Notes under the pieces: model-generated | Told to the model about the DNA's origin: nothing | Database searches by the model: none | Seen by the model: the letters and a program-made list of their open reading frames with translations, nothing else | Shown here: piece after piece, positions 24,319 to 32,820 of the stretch | Layout: each line of letters opens with the position of its first letter | How positions within the stretch are numbered: position 1 is the stretch's first letter | Translations under genes and position numbers: made by a program | Source of the DNA: CAZNRY01 sp964575675 | GTDB lineage: Bacteria > Eisenbacteria > RBG-16-71-46 > CAIMUX01 > VGJL01 | Assembly (NCBI GenBank): GCA_964575675.1 | Contig: CAZNRY010000017.1 | Location: 1-34,673 of the forward strand | Length of the DNA stretch: 34,673 nt | Direction of reading: 5' to 3'

Positions 24319-26676
24319 ATGTCTCGCCTCCGGGTCATCCTTGCCTTCACCGTCTTGGCTCTCTCCCTCGCGACGGCACCGCCCGCGGCGGCGGTTTTGA
24401 TCGGGGATCTTCACTGCAACGATTCATCCGGAAGACCCAAAACGCCGTATGTGATCGGAACCGCGGTCACCGTTTCTGGAATCGTGACGGTCGGCACAGG
24501 GTCGTTCTCCGTCACGAATACGGATTTCTATCTCCAGGATGCGACCGGCGGGATCAACGTCTTCAAGTATGGGATCACGCAGACCTTCGCCATGGGCGAT
24601 TCGGTCACGGTCAGCGGGACGATCGCCCAGTATCGGGGCCTGACGGAGATCGCGCCCACGACGATGACCACCCTCGCGACCGGCCGTCCGCTCCCGACCC
24701 CGTACACGATGACCTGCTCCGAGGTTGCGAACCAGTTCAACCCCGTCACCTATTGCGAGCCGCAGGAGGGGATGCTGATCCGCATCGCGGGCGTGACCTA
24801 CACGGGGACCTGGGGCGCGAACCTGGTCGTGACCCTGCACGATGGCACGGGCACCTGCGACATGTTCCTCGATTCCGATACGGGGACTCCCGCAATGACC
24901 CCGCCCGCCGGACACTTCGACGTGGTGGGGATCTTGAAGCAGTTCGCCGGCTTCTCGGCGCCCTTCAACACGGGTTATGAGATCGTCCCGCGGATGGCCG
25001 CGGACATCACGCCGCTGCCGGGACCGGGAATCCTCGCCGGACCGACGGAGACAGACATCCTGCCCAACTCGGTCACGATCATCTGGACGACGGATCAGGC
25101 GGCCGACTCGCGAATTGACTACGGTTACACGACCGCCTACGAGTTGGGGACGATTTCGGATGCCGCGCTCGTCACGCAACACTCTCTGACGCTGCCAGGG
25201 CTGGATCCGGCCCGCATCCATCTCTACCGGCTGACCAGCACGAACGTCCTCGGGAGCATCAGCCTTCCCGGAATGCGATTCTGCTCGGGCAGCCGCTCCT
25301 CGGGCGAGACCCAGGCCTTCTTCAACAAGAGCGTCGACACCTCGCTCGCCCTCGGCGAGAACGCCCAGGGGAACGTGGATTTCGTCCCAAAGCTGGTCGA
25401 GAAGATCAACGCGGCGCAGGTCTCGATCGACGCGGCGATCTACAGCTTCGACATCGCGGGTCCGGCCGACGCATTGATCGCCGCGAAGAACCGCGGCGTG
25501 GCAATTCGCTTCGTCACCGACGACCGGGGTGGCACCTACCAGACCCAGGTCAATCGCCTCATTGCGAACGGGATCACCGTGATCGATGACGCCTACGGCC
25601 CCAACAACTCGGGTAGCGGGCTGATGCACGACAAGTTCTGGGTCTTCGACCATCGTCTCGATACCGACTACGCGAACGACTGGGTCATGACCGGATCCTG
25701 GAACATCACCGATTCGGGGACCTACAGCGACTTCCAGGACATCATCCTGATCCAGGACGAATCGCTCGCGGAGATCTACACGGCCGAGATCGACGAGATG
25801 TGGGGATCGACGGGCAACACGCCCGACCCGAATCTCTCGCGCTTCAGCGCCCTGAAGTTCGACGACACGCCCAAGCGCGTCTCGATCGCGGGGCACGCCG
25901 GACAGGTCTACTTCGGCCCCTCCGACAACACGATGCCGGTGCTCTCGGCGCGGATCGGCGAGGCGGAGTACTCGTCCCACTTCTGCATCTACGCGTTCAC
26001 GCGCGCCGACGTCTCGAATGCGCTCTACGAGCGATTCCTGAACGTTCCGGGCTTCGAGGTGCGCGGCGTATTCGACAGCGCTCAGGGAAGCTCCCCTGAC
26101 AGCGAGTATGCGGACATGCATGGAACCGGGACCTACCCGTGGAGTCCGCCCGCGGACGTCTGGCTCGACGCCGAGAGCGGAACGCTTCACCACAAGTACA
26201 TGATCCTGGATGTGAACAAGCACGCCGGCCGGCCCACGCTCATCACGGGAAGCTCGAACTGGTCGAGCGCAGCCACCAATGAGAACGACGAGAACATCCT
26301 CATGCTCGAGGACTTCCGGGTCGCGAACCTCTACTACCAGGAGTTCGCGGTGCGCTATCACGCCGCGGGCGGCACGGCTGATCTCACGGTCGATGCGCCA
26401 GAGGGCGCGATTCTCTCCCGGTCAACCATCGATGTCTTTCCGAACCCTGCCGCGACGGAGGTTACGGTGCGTTTCGTCTCGCCGCGGGCAGGCGGGGTCG
26501 ACCTCGCGCTCTACGACGTCCAGGGGCGGCTTCTCGAGAGCCGGAAGATCAACCTCGAGGGGACGGGCGAGCCGTCGGTTGGAATCGGACTCGAGTCCTA
26601 TCCGACCGGGGTCTATTTCCTCCGAATTGCGGGGGCGGGGATCGACGAGGAGAGAAGGATCACCCTTCTGAAATAG
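24319..26676 (+). CDS. Secreted phospholipase-D-type nuclease with C-terminal sorting domain
   Basis: 785-residue exported protein. A signal peptide covers residues 1-26 (ending PPAAA). Residues ~30-230 form OB-fold-like modules (VTVSGIVTVG, GDSVTVSGTI) of the kind found in secreted nucleases. Residues ~235-320 look like a fibronectin type III domain. Two phospholipase-D catalytic repeats follow: HDK at 437-439 with downstream GSWN, and HHK at 624-626 with GSSNWSS. One complete pair is the unit that forms a single active site. The last ~80 residues, beginning IDVFPNPA and including YPTGVYFLRI, form a FlgD/T9SS type A sorting domain. The ATG has AGGAGA upstream. Expected role: cutting extracellular DNA or phosphodiesters outside the cell. 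Confidence 0.88.
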   Translation: MSRLRVILAFTVLALSLATAPPAAAVLIGDLHCNDSSGRPKTPYVIGTAVTVSGIVTVGTGSFSVTNTDFYLQDATGGINVFKYGITQTFAMGDSVTVSGTIAQYRGLTEIAPTTMTTLATGRPLPTPYTMTCSEVANQFNPVTYCEPQEGMLIRIAGVTYTGTWGANLVVTLHDGTGTCDMFLDSDTGTPAMTPPAGHFDVVGILKQFAGFSAPFNTGYEIVPRMAADITPLPGPGILAGPTETDILPNSVTIIWTTDQAADSRIDYGYTTAYELGTISDAALVTQHSLTLPGLDPARIHLYRLTSTNVLGSISLPGMRFCSGSRSSGETQAFFNKSVDTSLALGENAQGNVDFVPKLVEKINAAQVSIDAAIYSFDIAGPADALIAAKNRGVAIRFVTDDRGGTYQTQVNRLIANGITVIDDAYGPNNSGSGLMHDKFWVFDHRLDTDYANDWVMTGSWNITDSGTYSDFQDIILIQDESLAEIYTAEIDEMWGSTGNTPDPNLSRFSALKFDDTPKRVSIAGHAGQVYFGPSDNTMPVLSARIGEAEYSSHFCIYAFTRADVSNALYERFLNVPGFEVRGVFDSAQGSSPDSEYADMHGTGTYPWSPPADVWLDAESGTLHHKYMILDVNKHAGRPTLITGSSNWSSAATNENDENILMLEDFRVANLYYQEFAVRYHAAGGTADLTVDAPEGAILSRSTIDVFPNPAATEVTVRFVSPRAGGVDLALYDVQGRLLESRKINLEGTGEPSVGIGLESYPTGVYFLRIAGAGIDEERRITLLK

Positions 26677-26713
26677 GGCGCCGGCTGAGGCGGCCGACAG
26701 AGTTTCGTTCGAG

Positions 26714-26744
26714 GTCCCCGGGTGGCTCGATGCCGTCCGGGGAC
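26714..26744. terminator. Hairpin between convergent nuclease and endonuclease IV genes
   Basis: GTCCCCGG (26714-26721) pairs with CCGGGGAC (26737-26744). The inner bases continue the stem through two G-T wobbles and GGC/GCC to a five-base loop. It sits 37 bases past the secreted nuclease stop and 7 bases before the endonuclease IV stop. No T tract is present on either side. Confidence 0.5.
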
Positions 26745-26751
26745 TCGCGCA

Positions 26752-27585
26752 TCAACGGGCGAGCCTCCGCAGGAGCGCGAGGTTCTTCCGGTCCATCTCG
26801 TCCTCCTTCGGGGTTTCGAGGATCTTAGGCGTTTCCGCGAACCGCGCATCCCTCATCAGGTGGCCGAAAGCTGAGGTCCCGACGAACCCCTTGCCGATGT
26901 GCTCGTGCCGGTCGACCCGGCTGCCCAGATCCTTCTTCGAGTCGTTCACGTGAAAGCAGAGAAGTCGGTCGATGCCGACCAGATGATCGAACTCCCCAAG
27001 GACCGTCCGATACCCCTCCTCCGTCCGCATGTCGTAGCCGGCCGCGAGCACGTGGCAGGTGTCGAGACAGACGCCGAGCCTCTCGCGCGCCTTCGTCCGT
27101 TCGATGATCGCAGCCAGATGCTCGAAACGGTGCCCGAGCGTGGTCCCCTGCCCCGCCGTCGTCTCGAGGAGCAGGGTTGTTCGCGACTCTTCGGACCGCT
27201 CGCAGACCCAGTCGAGACTCTGCGCGATGCGCGCGAGCCCCTCCTCCTCTCCGCTTCCGACATGAGCGCCCGGATGGAAGATCAGGCAGGGGACGTCGAG
27301 AAGATCGCAGCGGCGGACCTCCTCCAGAAACGCCTCGCGGGATCGCGAGAGCAGGACCGGATCGGGCGAAGCGAGGTTGATCAGGTAGGAGTCGTGGACG
27401 ACGATCCGCATCGGGTGTTTGGCGATCGCCTCCCGCCAGGCCGCGACGTCCTCCTCGCCGAGCGGCCGCGCCGCCCACTGGTTCGAGGACTTGCTGAAGA
27501 TCTGAAGGGCGCGGCACCGATACTTGGCGGCTTCGAGAACCGCGTTGTGGAGGCCGCCGGCGATCGACATGTGGGCCCCGACCAT
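26752..27585 (-). CDS. nfo: Endonuclease IV (AP endonuclease)
   Basis: 277-residue zinc-dependent apurinic/apyrimidinic endonuclease that nicks 5' of abasic sites in base excision repair. Family sequence begins MVGAHMSIAGGL. Metal ligands lie in HPGAHVGSGEEEG, LLLETTAGQG, CLDTCHVLAAGYD, FHVNDSKKDLGS and RHEHIGKGF, all intact. HDSYLINLASP is also a close family match. ATG 27585 is chosen because family proteins begin right there, although an upstream open frame reaches 27639 through a pseudogene remnant. No strong ribosome binding site is seen for 27585; an ATG at 27615 has GGGGA upstream and would add ten foreign residues. The gene lies directly behind the deleted copy of an exonuclease gene whose promoter is retained, so it is probably transcribed from there. 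Confidence 0.92.
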   Translation of the reverse strand: MVGAHMSIAGGLHNAVLEAAKYRCRALQIFSKSSNQWAARPLGEEDVAAWREAIAKHPMRIVVHDSYLINLASPDPVLLSRSREAFLEEVRRCDLLDVPCLIFHPGAHVGSGEEEGLARIAQSLDWVCERSEESRTTLLLETTAGQGTTLGHRFEHLAAIIERTKARERLGVCLDTCHVLAAGYDMRTEEGYRTVLGEFDHLVGIDRLLCFHVNDSKKDLGSRVDRHEHIGKGFVGTSAFGHLMRDARFAETPKILETPKEDEMDRKNLALLRRLAR

Positions 27586-27592
27586 GGGCGCG

Positions 27593-27829
27593 TCGCGTCT
27601 CGAGCCGGAGATCATCGTTTCGATCCCCATCACGCCCATCGCCAGGGACTTGGAGTCGAGCGCCTTGTAGCCGTAGATGTTCTCGATGCCGAGTAGTCGG
27701 GAGGCAGCGGGCCTGATGCCTCTACATCGACGGAGAAATAGACGGTTGGGATCTTGCTCAAGAGCGAACCTCCTGACGTTGGAATCGAGCCCGACAGGCT
27801 AGCACGAAGGGGCGCCGTTCGTCACCCGC
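27593..27829 (-). repeat. Deleted direct-repeat copy 1 of the exonuclease locus
   Basis: Three blocks match the exonuclease locus at 32802-33467 base for base, in the same order and orientation: block C 27593-27616 (24 bases) = 32802-32825, block B 27621-27692 (72) = 32967-33038, and block A 27693-27829 (137) = 33331-33467. Relative to copy 2, 292 bases between A and B are missing, and 141 bases between B and C are replaced by GTTT. Confidence 0.95.
27630..27761 (-). pseudogene. Remnant of a DnaQ-like exonuclease gene
   Basis: The TTG start, its AGGAGG ribosome binding site and the first 23 codons (through the catalytic VDVEASGP segment to PPDY) are identical to the intact gene at 32821-33399. 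After codon 23 a 292-base deletion joins it out of frame to the part encoding GIENIYGYKAL, giving 20 shifted codons and a TGA at 27630. The remnant lacks the second and third exonuclease motifs and cannot be active. Translation would end 45 bases before the endonuclease IV start, so it may act as a leader ORF for that gene. Confidence 0.9.
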
Positions 27830-27983
27830 TGCCGGACCGTCTTCGCCGGGCCGTCCCAATGAGGCGGCCTGGGACATTCCCTTGGCCGCCGGCCCGCGGT
27901 ATCGTGACGTCAAGGCCCGTCTCGCTCGGATCGTACGCGGGCAATCGAATCATCCCCGGGAGCGCCCTGAGGATGTGATCACA

Positions 27984-28010
27984 AAATGGCAGCGCAAGGG
28001 TGTCCTTGCG
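27984..28010 (-). terminator. Possible intrinsic terminator of the propeller-cytochrome operon
   Basis: A 7-base perfect stem, CGCAAGG (27993-27999) with CCTTGCG (28004-28010), closes a four-base loop 53 bases past the cytochrome gene stop. On the minus strand it is followed after a few bases by TTTT. Further small hairpins lie at 28010-28052. Confidence 0.4.
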
Positions 28011-28062
28011 GCGGAGACCGCCTAGGCCGCATGAAGCAGGCGGTGGACCGCCTTCCGTGGCT

Positions 28063-29754
28063 TCACAGCGGCGTGTGCAGGGTCTCCTTGGCGAGCACGA
28101 TGTCGGGGATGTCCCACCCCTTCCAGTCCATGAGCTCGATGTACGCGCGGCGAAACAGCAGGGTAACCGTCACATGTGCGTCGTCCGCGGCCAACTGCCG
28201 AAATGTGTAGGAGGTGGTATCGCTGGCCAGGGCCGCTAGACGATTGTCGCTGACCAGCCGCACGTTGTTCCAGTACGCGCCGGTGGGCGAAATGCCGGTC
28301 CAGCTCTCCTCAAGGATCTTGGCGTACGCCTGACCGGGAAGTCCGGCCAAGTGGCCACGCGTTGCATCGCCTACACCCGCCCACTCGGGGAGCCTGGGAC
28401 CGCCCACCTGTTCGAGCGCGGCTCCCGTACCATCCGTCGCTTCCACGACCAAGAGCAGGTGACGCAGTGGAGAATCCGTCGGATAGTGATGGCCCGCCTT
28501 CTCATTCCTCACCGTGACCATGACATCTACCTGGCCGCCCTCGTTGCTCGCCGACACTCGCAGCGAAATCGCGTCGCGCAAGAAGTCCGGGTCAGCCGCG
28601 CCGAGGTCGATGTGCGCGTGGATGGCCGCCGGATCCCGCTCCAGACCGCCGTTTCCAGGTGCGAGGTTGGTAAGCGCCTTTCCGTCGAGGATGCTGGGCG
28701 ACGGCATATGACACTGCTGGCAGGTCCTGCCGGTCAGCGGATCGCTGTACGGACTCGCCAACCACTCGCCGAAGGAGTTGTAGATGGGAACGTTCCAGAA
28801 ACTAGCGAAGTGGCAGGGGGCGCAGAACTCGCTCTGCGAGAGCAGCGGCAAGCAGGCGTCGCCCGATTCTGCATTGGGGTCGTCGAGGGTGCCGAAGAAG
28901 AGCTGCGAGTTGTCGGGACCCTCGAGGAACGGGCGGCGGATGTCCGCGGACAGCACACCAGGCCGGTTCGGGTACGGCAGGCCTGTCGACTGGTCAAGCA
29001 GCACCGTGGCGACCTTGTGGCAGTAGTCGCAATGGATCCCGTTCGCGTCCGCGCCCGCCACCTGGTTCGGGTCGGTGCCGTACGGAGCATCGACGGCGGC
29101 GCCCGGGATGTGGCAGGCCGCACAGTTTCCGGCGATGTCCGGGAAGTCAAGCTTGAACCCAGGACCGTAGTAGGGCAGGCTTGGATCCGGCGGCAGCGGG
29201 ACCGAACCGTAGTCCTTGGTGAACCTCCGTCGCGTCAGGGGGCTGCGATTCCCCTCCACGTCGGCGCCGTTGTACATGGAGAGAAAGCGTGGATTCTTCG
29301 CCGACCGGGAGTGTGCTCCCTTGGCCCAAAGCGCGGTCACGGCAGGGTGGCAGGTGGAGCACGACTTATCGCCGTACGGCGGGATCCACGCGTAACCAGG
29401 GTTGTCGTTCGTCTGGTATCGCTCAAGGTGGATCGTGACCGGTCCGGAAGGTCCGACCACATCCCGGATCAGGCTGCAGTAGTAATCCTGCTTCCAGGCA
29501 GAGAGCGTGACCGTCTCGCCTGTGGCCAAACCCGAGAGGACGAACTCTCCCGCCGCGTTGGTCCGGGTCTCGTTGGCGGTGGCCTGCACGCGGACCGTGG
29601 CGCCTTCCAAAGGACCTTCTGCATCCACCACGACTCCCGTGACGAGTGTAGCGATTTCGGTGGGTGGCACGCCCTCAGCCGGGGAGGAGCCGGCCGCATT
29701 GAGCGCAATCGCCACCAGGGTTACGGCCATCAGTCTGGTCTTGACAGTTGCCAT
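28063..29754 (-). CDS. Exported five-haem cytochrome c-type protein
   Basis: 563-residue exported protein. A signal peptide spans about residues 1-27. Residues ~35-110 form a carboxypeptidase regulatory-like (beta-sandwich) domain, with VTGVVVDAEGPLEGATV. Five CxxCH c-type haem sites follow at residues 132-136, 211-215, 242-246, 311-315 and 345-349. The region before and around the haems resembles the cytochrome c-554 / multihaem 'doubled CxxCH' superfamily. Additional histidines (GHHYPTD near 421) could be distal ligands. The C-terminal ~180 residues are beta-rich. Function: electron transfer or redox catalysis in the periplasm or outer surface; partner unknown. ATG 29754 is used; it lacks a good ribosome binding site and lies 13 bases after the propeller gene stop, suggesting coupled translation. 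Confidence 0.85.
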   Translation of the reverse strand: MATVKTRLMAVTLVAIALNAAGSSPAEGVPPTEIATLVTGVVVDAEGPLEGATVRVQATANETRTNAAGEFVLSGLATGETVTLSAWKQDYYCSLIRDVVGPSGPVTIHLERYQTNDNPGYAWIPPYGDKSCSTCHPAVTALWAKGAHSRSAKNPRFLSMYNGADVEGNRSPLTRRRFTKDYGSVPLPPDPSLPYYGPGFKLDFPDIAGNCAACHIPGAAVDAPYGTDPNQVAGADANGIHCDYCHKVATVLLDQSTGLPYPNRPGVLSADIRRPFLEGPDNSQLFFGTLDDPNAESGDACLPLLSQSEFCAPCHFASFWNVPIYNSFGEWLASPYSDPLTGRTCQQCHMPSPSILDGKALTNLAPGNGGLERDPAAIHAHIDLGAADPDFLRDAISLRVSASNEGGQVDVMVTVRNEKAGHHYPTDSPLRHLLLVVEATDGTGAALEQVGGPRLPEWAGVGDATRGHLAGLPGQAYAKILEESWTGISPTGAYWNNVRLVSDNRLAALASDTTSYTFRQLAADDAHVTVTLLFRRAYIELMDWKGWDIPDIVLAKETLHTPL

Positions 29755-29767
29755 GGAGGATCAGTGC

Positions 29768-32398
29768 CTAGCGGATCTTCACGACCTTGCCGCGGAAGAC
29801 CTCCTGCCCGGCCTCCAACCTGACGAAGTAGATCCCTGCCGCAACTCGGCTTCCCTGCAAACTCCGGCCGTCCCACGCCACCTCGTGATCGCCCACTGTC
29901 CGCAAGCCCTTGTCCAGGACGGTCACGAGCCCGCCCAAGATGTCATAGACCCGCAGATCCACTTTGGCCTCATGAGCCAGCGCGTAGCGGATCACCGTCT
30001 CTGAGACGAAGGGATTGGGCCCGCTGGACAGCAGGCCCATGAGCGGCTGTTGCGGAGCGGCCGGTGTGCCCAAGCGAAAGGTGCCGATGCTCGATACGTA
30101 CAGCACTGACCCGTCCGTGCTCAGCGCCAGAGATGAGGCCAGCAAGGTCTTTCCGGCGAGTCCCTGATTGAGTGGCAGGAACGACTGCCCGCCGTCCGTT
30201 GAGTAAACAACCCCGGCGCTGGTGCCAACATAGACAACCGTCGGGTCCGCTTGGTCGAAGAGGATGGCTCTTGCCTGAGCGCTGGCGTCGATGCCGGCGG
30301 CCACTTGCTCCCACGTGGCGGCGGCATCGGTGCTGACAAACAGGCCCTGTGTGCTGCCGAGCAAGATGTGGCTGGCGTTCGACGGATCGATGGCGAGTGC
30401 CTTGATGGAGCCCACCGGTCGCGGCAACCCCTGATTTCTGCTCGTCCACGACTCGCCGCCATCGGTGCTCTTGAACACGCCGATGCCGAAGATTCTGCCA
30501 CCGACATAGAGTGTCCCCGGGTCACTCGGGCTTACCGCAATGGCTCTGAATCCGAAGCGCGCGATCTTGGGGTTCGTGAGCGTCGTCCAGCTCTTGCCGC
30601 CGTCTGTGGACTTTGCGATGCCCAGTCCGTTCGGTCGCGAGGCGCTGGTATCCTCGGGTTGGATCGTGGTGTTGACCGTGCCTACGTAGATCGTCCTCGG
30701 GTCGGAGGGTGCGAACGCGAAGTGGCTGTGCATGATTCCCATGCACTGCTCCTCGGACAGATCAGGCGGGCACTCGATCGTGCGGCGTTGGATCCACGTA
30801 TCGCCGCCGTCTTCCGTCTCGAAGATCCTGGCGAACGAGTCGATGAGGACGTGATCGGGATCGGTCGGGTCCACCCCCATTGCTTCGCCGCCCGCGACGA
30901 GGGCGGGGAAGGCCTTGGGAACCCAGACAGAGCCCCCGTCCTGCGACTCCCACGGCGCCATGCGCGTCACGGTCCAAACGTGCGCGTCGTCGGCCGGGTC
31001 CACGAAGATCCGCGGCGGGTCCGCCCCCGTGTAGCCATGGGAGGCAATCTTCCAGGTCTCGCCCCCGTCCACGGAGAGGAAGTTGCCGCCGACGTAGTTG
31101 TTGATGAACACGCGGTCGCAATCCTCGGGGTCTGTCTGCATGTCAACCGGCACGCCGGGGGCAAGACCGGGCGGCCCCCAGGTTCGGCGGACCTCGTCGC
31201 TGTAGCGCGTCCAGGTATGGCCGCCGTCGGTGCTGCGGAATGCTGCCCGCTCGCTGGCGGCGTAAGCGATCGACGGATCCTTCTGACAGTACTCAACCGA
31301 GGTGATGTGCTCGTTGGCAATCACCTCTTGCCAGTTATCGCCGCCGTCGGTTGTCAGGTAGGCTCCACCGTTGGGCACCTCCTCACCCTCGACGATCTTC
31401 CATGGCTGAGTCATGATGCTGCCGGTGCCGGCCAGGAGGGTCCGCGAATCGCCGGGTTTCATGAACAGGCTGCCGACGTACAGGTGATCCAGACCACGCT
31501 CCATGCCGAGCACCGTCCAACTCGTGCCGCCGTCGGTGCTCCGTAAGATTCCCAGTCCACCCATGTTGTCGGGTGTGGGATCGGTGGGTAGGTTCATCGG
31601 CTCACGATCGAAAAAACCCGTGGAAACGTAGATGCGGTTCGGATCGTCGGGAGCGATCCAGATGTAGCGAGCCAACGCATCTCCTTCCCAGACCACATTC
31701 CAGTTCATGCCGCCGTCGCTGGTGCGATACACACGGCCACCCGTTCCCCGTGTTCCCGGGGGCTTTCTCCCCTCCTGGATGAATATCTCGGAAACGAGTT
31801 CGCTGGCCACGTAGACGATGTCGGCTGAATCCGGGTGGACGGTGAACCCACGAAAACTCTGGCCGCTATGGGGCGTGATGCCGTTTTCCATCGCCACCCA
31901 CGTCGCGCCACGGTCCGTCGACTTGTAGACATGTCCCACGAGGTCCAGACCTGTCCACACCGTGGATGGGTTGTGGGGATCGACGGTCACGCAGAAATTC
32001 GCAACCCTGAAGCCCAGATCTCCGTCAAGCACGTGCAGACCCTCGTTGCGGGACATCCATGTGCTCCCGCGGTCGTCGCTGAAGAAGAAGCCGGCGAAGT
32101 CGTCGGTGACGTACCAGCGATTGAAGTCGCTGTAGTCGTAGCGGATGTCGTAGCCCAGACCGCCCGGCGGCCCGCCGAGCGCCACCCAAGCCGATGCAGC
32201 ATAAGCCGGGCTTCTCGGCTCGGCTCCGCCTGCTGCAGTCACGGATCTCCCGCTCGGGGAGCCGTACGGTGAGACCGTTGGCCAGACAAGCAACAAGGCG
32301 AGCAGGCCTGCCGCTCGCGTTGGCGGTGCCCGCCGCAGGGATCGGGCGTCAGGGTCGGGTGAGTGGTTCTTTCCTCCGGCAGGTCGTGGCGAAGCCAT
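29768..32398 (-). CDS. Secreted Asp-box (BNR) beta-propeller protein with FlgD-type sorting tail
   Basis: 876-residue exported protein. A signal segment follows an Arg-rich stretch (LLALLLVWPTV near residue 35). About 13 Asp-box motifs of the form S-x-D-x-G-x-x-W run through residues ~100-770, for example KSTDRGATW, RTSDGGMNW, RSTDGGTSW, KSTDGGKSW and KSTDGGESW. This is the pattern of sortilin/VPS10- and glycoside hydrolase 74-like tandem beta-propellers. The last ~80 residues start SSGPNPFVSETVIRYALA and contain VDLRVYDILG and VAAGIYFVRLE, a FlgD/T9SS-type domain. ATG 32398 has AGGAGGA eight bases upstream. It is the first gene of a two-gene unit with the cytochrome. A surface-located binding or hydrolytic scaffold is likely; no catalytic residues could be assigned. 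Confidence 0.85.
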   Translation of the reverse strand: MASPRPAGGKNHSPDPDARSLRRAPPTRAAGLLALLLVWPTVSPYGSPSGRSVTAAGGAEPRSPAYAASAWVALGGPPGGLGYDIRYDYSDFNRWYVTDDFAGFFFSDDRGSTWMSRNEGLHVLDGDLGFRVANFCVTVDPHNPSTVWTGLDLVGHVYKSTDRGATWVAMENGITPHSGQSFRGFTVHPDSADIVYVASELVSEIFIQEGRKPPGTRGTGGRVYRTSDGGMNWNVVWEGDALARYIWIAPDDPNRIYVSTGFFDREPMNLPTDPTPDNMGGLGILRSTDGGTSWTVLGMERGLDHLYVGSLFMKPGDSRTLLAGTGSIMTQPWKIVEGEEVPNGGAYLTTDGGDNWQEVIANEHITSVEYCQKDPSIAYAASERAAFRSTDGGHTWTRYSDEVRRTWGPPGLAPGVPVDMQTDPEDCDRVFINNYVGGNFLSVDGGETWKIASHGYTGADPPRIFVDPADDAHVWTVTRMAPWESQDGGSVWVPKAFPALVAGGEAMGVDPTDPDHVLIDSFARIFETEDGGDTWIQRRTIECPPDLSEEQCMGIMHSHFAFAPSDPRTIYVGTVNTTIQPEDTSASRPNGLGIAKSTDGGKSWTTLTNPKIARFGFRAIAVSPSDPGTLYVGGRIFGIGVFKSTDGGESWTSRNQGLPRPVGSIKALAIDPSNASHILLGSTQGLFVSTDAAATWEQVAAGIDASAQARAILFDQADPTVVYVGTSAGVVYSTDGGQSFLPLNQGLAGKTLLASSLALSTDGSVLYVSSIGTFRLGTPAAPQQPLMGLLSSGPNPFVSETVIRYALAHEAKVDLRVYDILGGLVTVLDKGLRTVGDHEVAWDGRSLQGSRVAAGIYFVRLEAGQEVFRGKVVKIR

Positions 32399-32650
32399 GA
32401 AGCCTTCCTCCTGTGTCTAGGGCCCCAAACCAGCCCCGTGCAGGCGCCTCAAACTCAGCCAGCTCTTGAGATGCCGCCGCGAACAGGAATGTGTCGCCTA
32501 CTGAGCGGTGCAGCAGCGCCCTTCAGCCGGTGGGAAGAGCCATCGTCCCTTCCCCCCTCCGAGTGACCGCAAGCAACCATAGCCGAACTCTGAGGGCGAT
32601 ACGAGGTTCTTCTCGGGCTCACCCTTGGGTAGTGCCCTTGACGCTTACTC

Positions 32651-32800
32651 CTACGCCGCCGCCTTCCGCCCCTCGGTGTAGATGCGGTAGCAGGCGAAGG
32701 CGAGGGAGAGAACCGCCGGCCCGACGACGACGCCCAGAAAACCGAATAGCTTCAGCGCCCCCAGGATCGACAGGAACAGCCAGACGATCGGAAGCTTCAT
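32651..32800 (-). pseudogene. C-terminal fragment of an AI-2E family transporter
   Basis: 49-codon open frame, MKLPIVWLFLSILGAL at its start and then LKLFGFLGVVVGPAVLSL, which matches the conserved last membrane segments of AI-2E/PerM (UPF0118) family transporters ('G-LFGFLG-.-GP'). Full-length members have about 350 residues, so only the C-terminal end is left. Its sequence begins exactly where the exonuclease repeat (block C) stops, one base from the repeat edge. It could be translated after the exonuclease gene but is too short to act as a transporter. Confidence 0.65.
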
Positions 32801-32820
32801 CTCGCGTCTCGAGCCGGAGA

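Larger units (their letters stand above)
27830..32801. other. ~5-kb cassette between the direct repeats
   Basis: Unique sequence lying between the two copies of the exonuclease locus. It contains a 233-base gene-free stretch (27830-28062) with several small hairpins, a cytochrome c-type gene, an Asp-box propeller gene, a 252-base gene-free stretch (32399-32650) and an AI-2E transporter fragment. No transposase, integrase or terminal inverted repeat was found. The borders are set by where repeat identity stops. Crossing over between the repeats could delete the cassette and would leave the intact exonuclease gene directly upstream of nfo. Confidence 0.65.

Noticed and set aside
24424..26361. 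A 645-codon open frame on the minus strand
   Set aside because: It lies antisense to the secreted nuclease gene, is rich in Arg, Asp, Val and His, has no recognisable domain, and is a by-product of GC-rich codon bias.
27830..28062. Possible transposase or integrase remnant at the cassette's left end
   Set aside because: I read all frames and found no recognisable motif; only short hairpins are present.
28351..29823. A 490-codon open frame on the plus strand
   Set aside because: It is antisense to the cytochrome gene, which has five CxxCH motifs and a signal peptide; the plus frame shows no domain or ribosome binding site.
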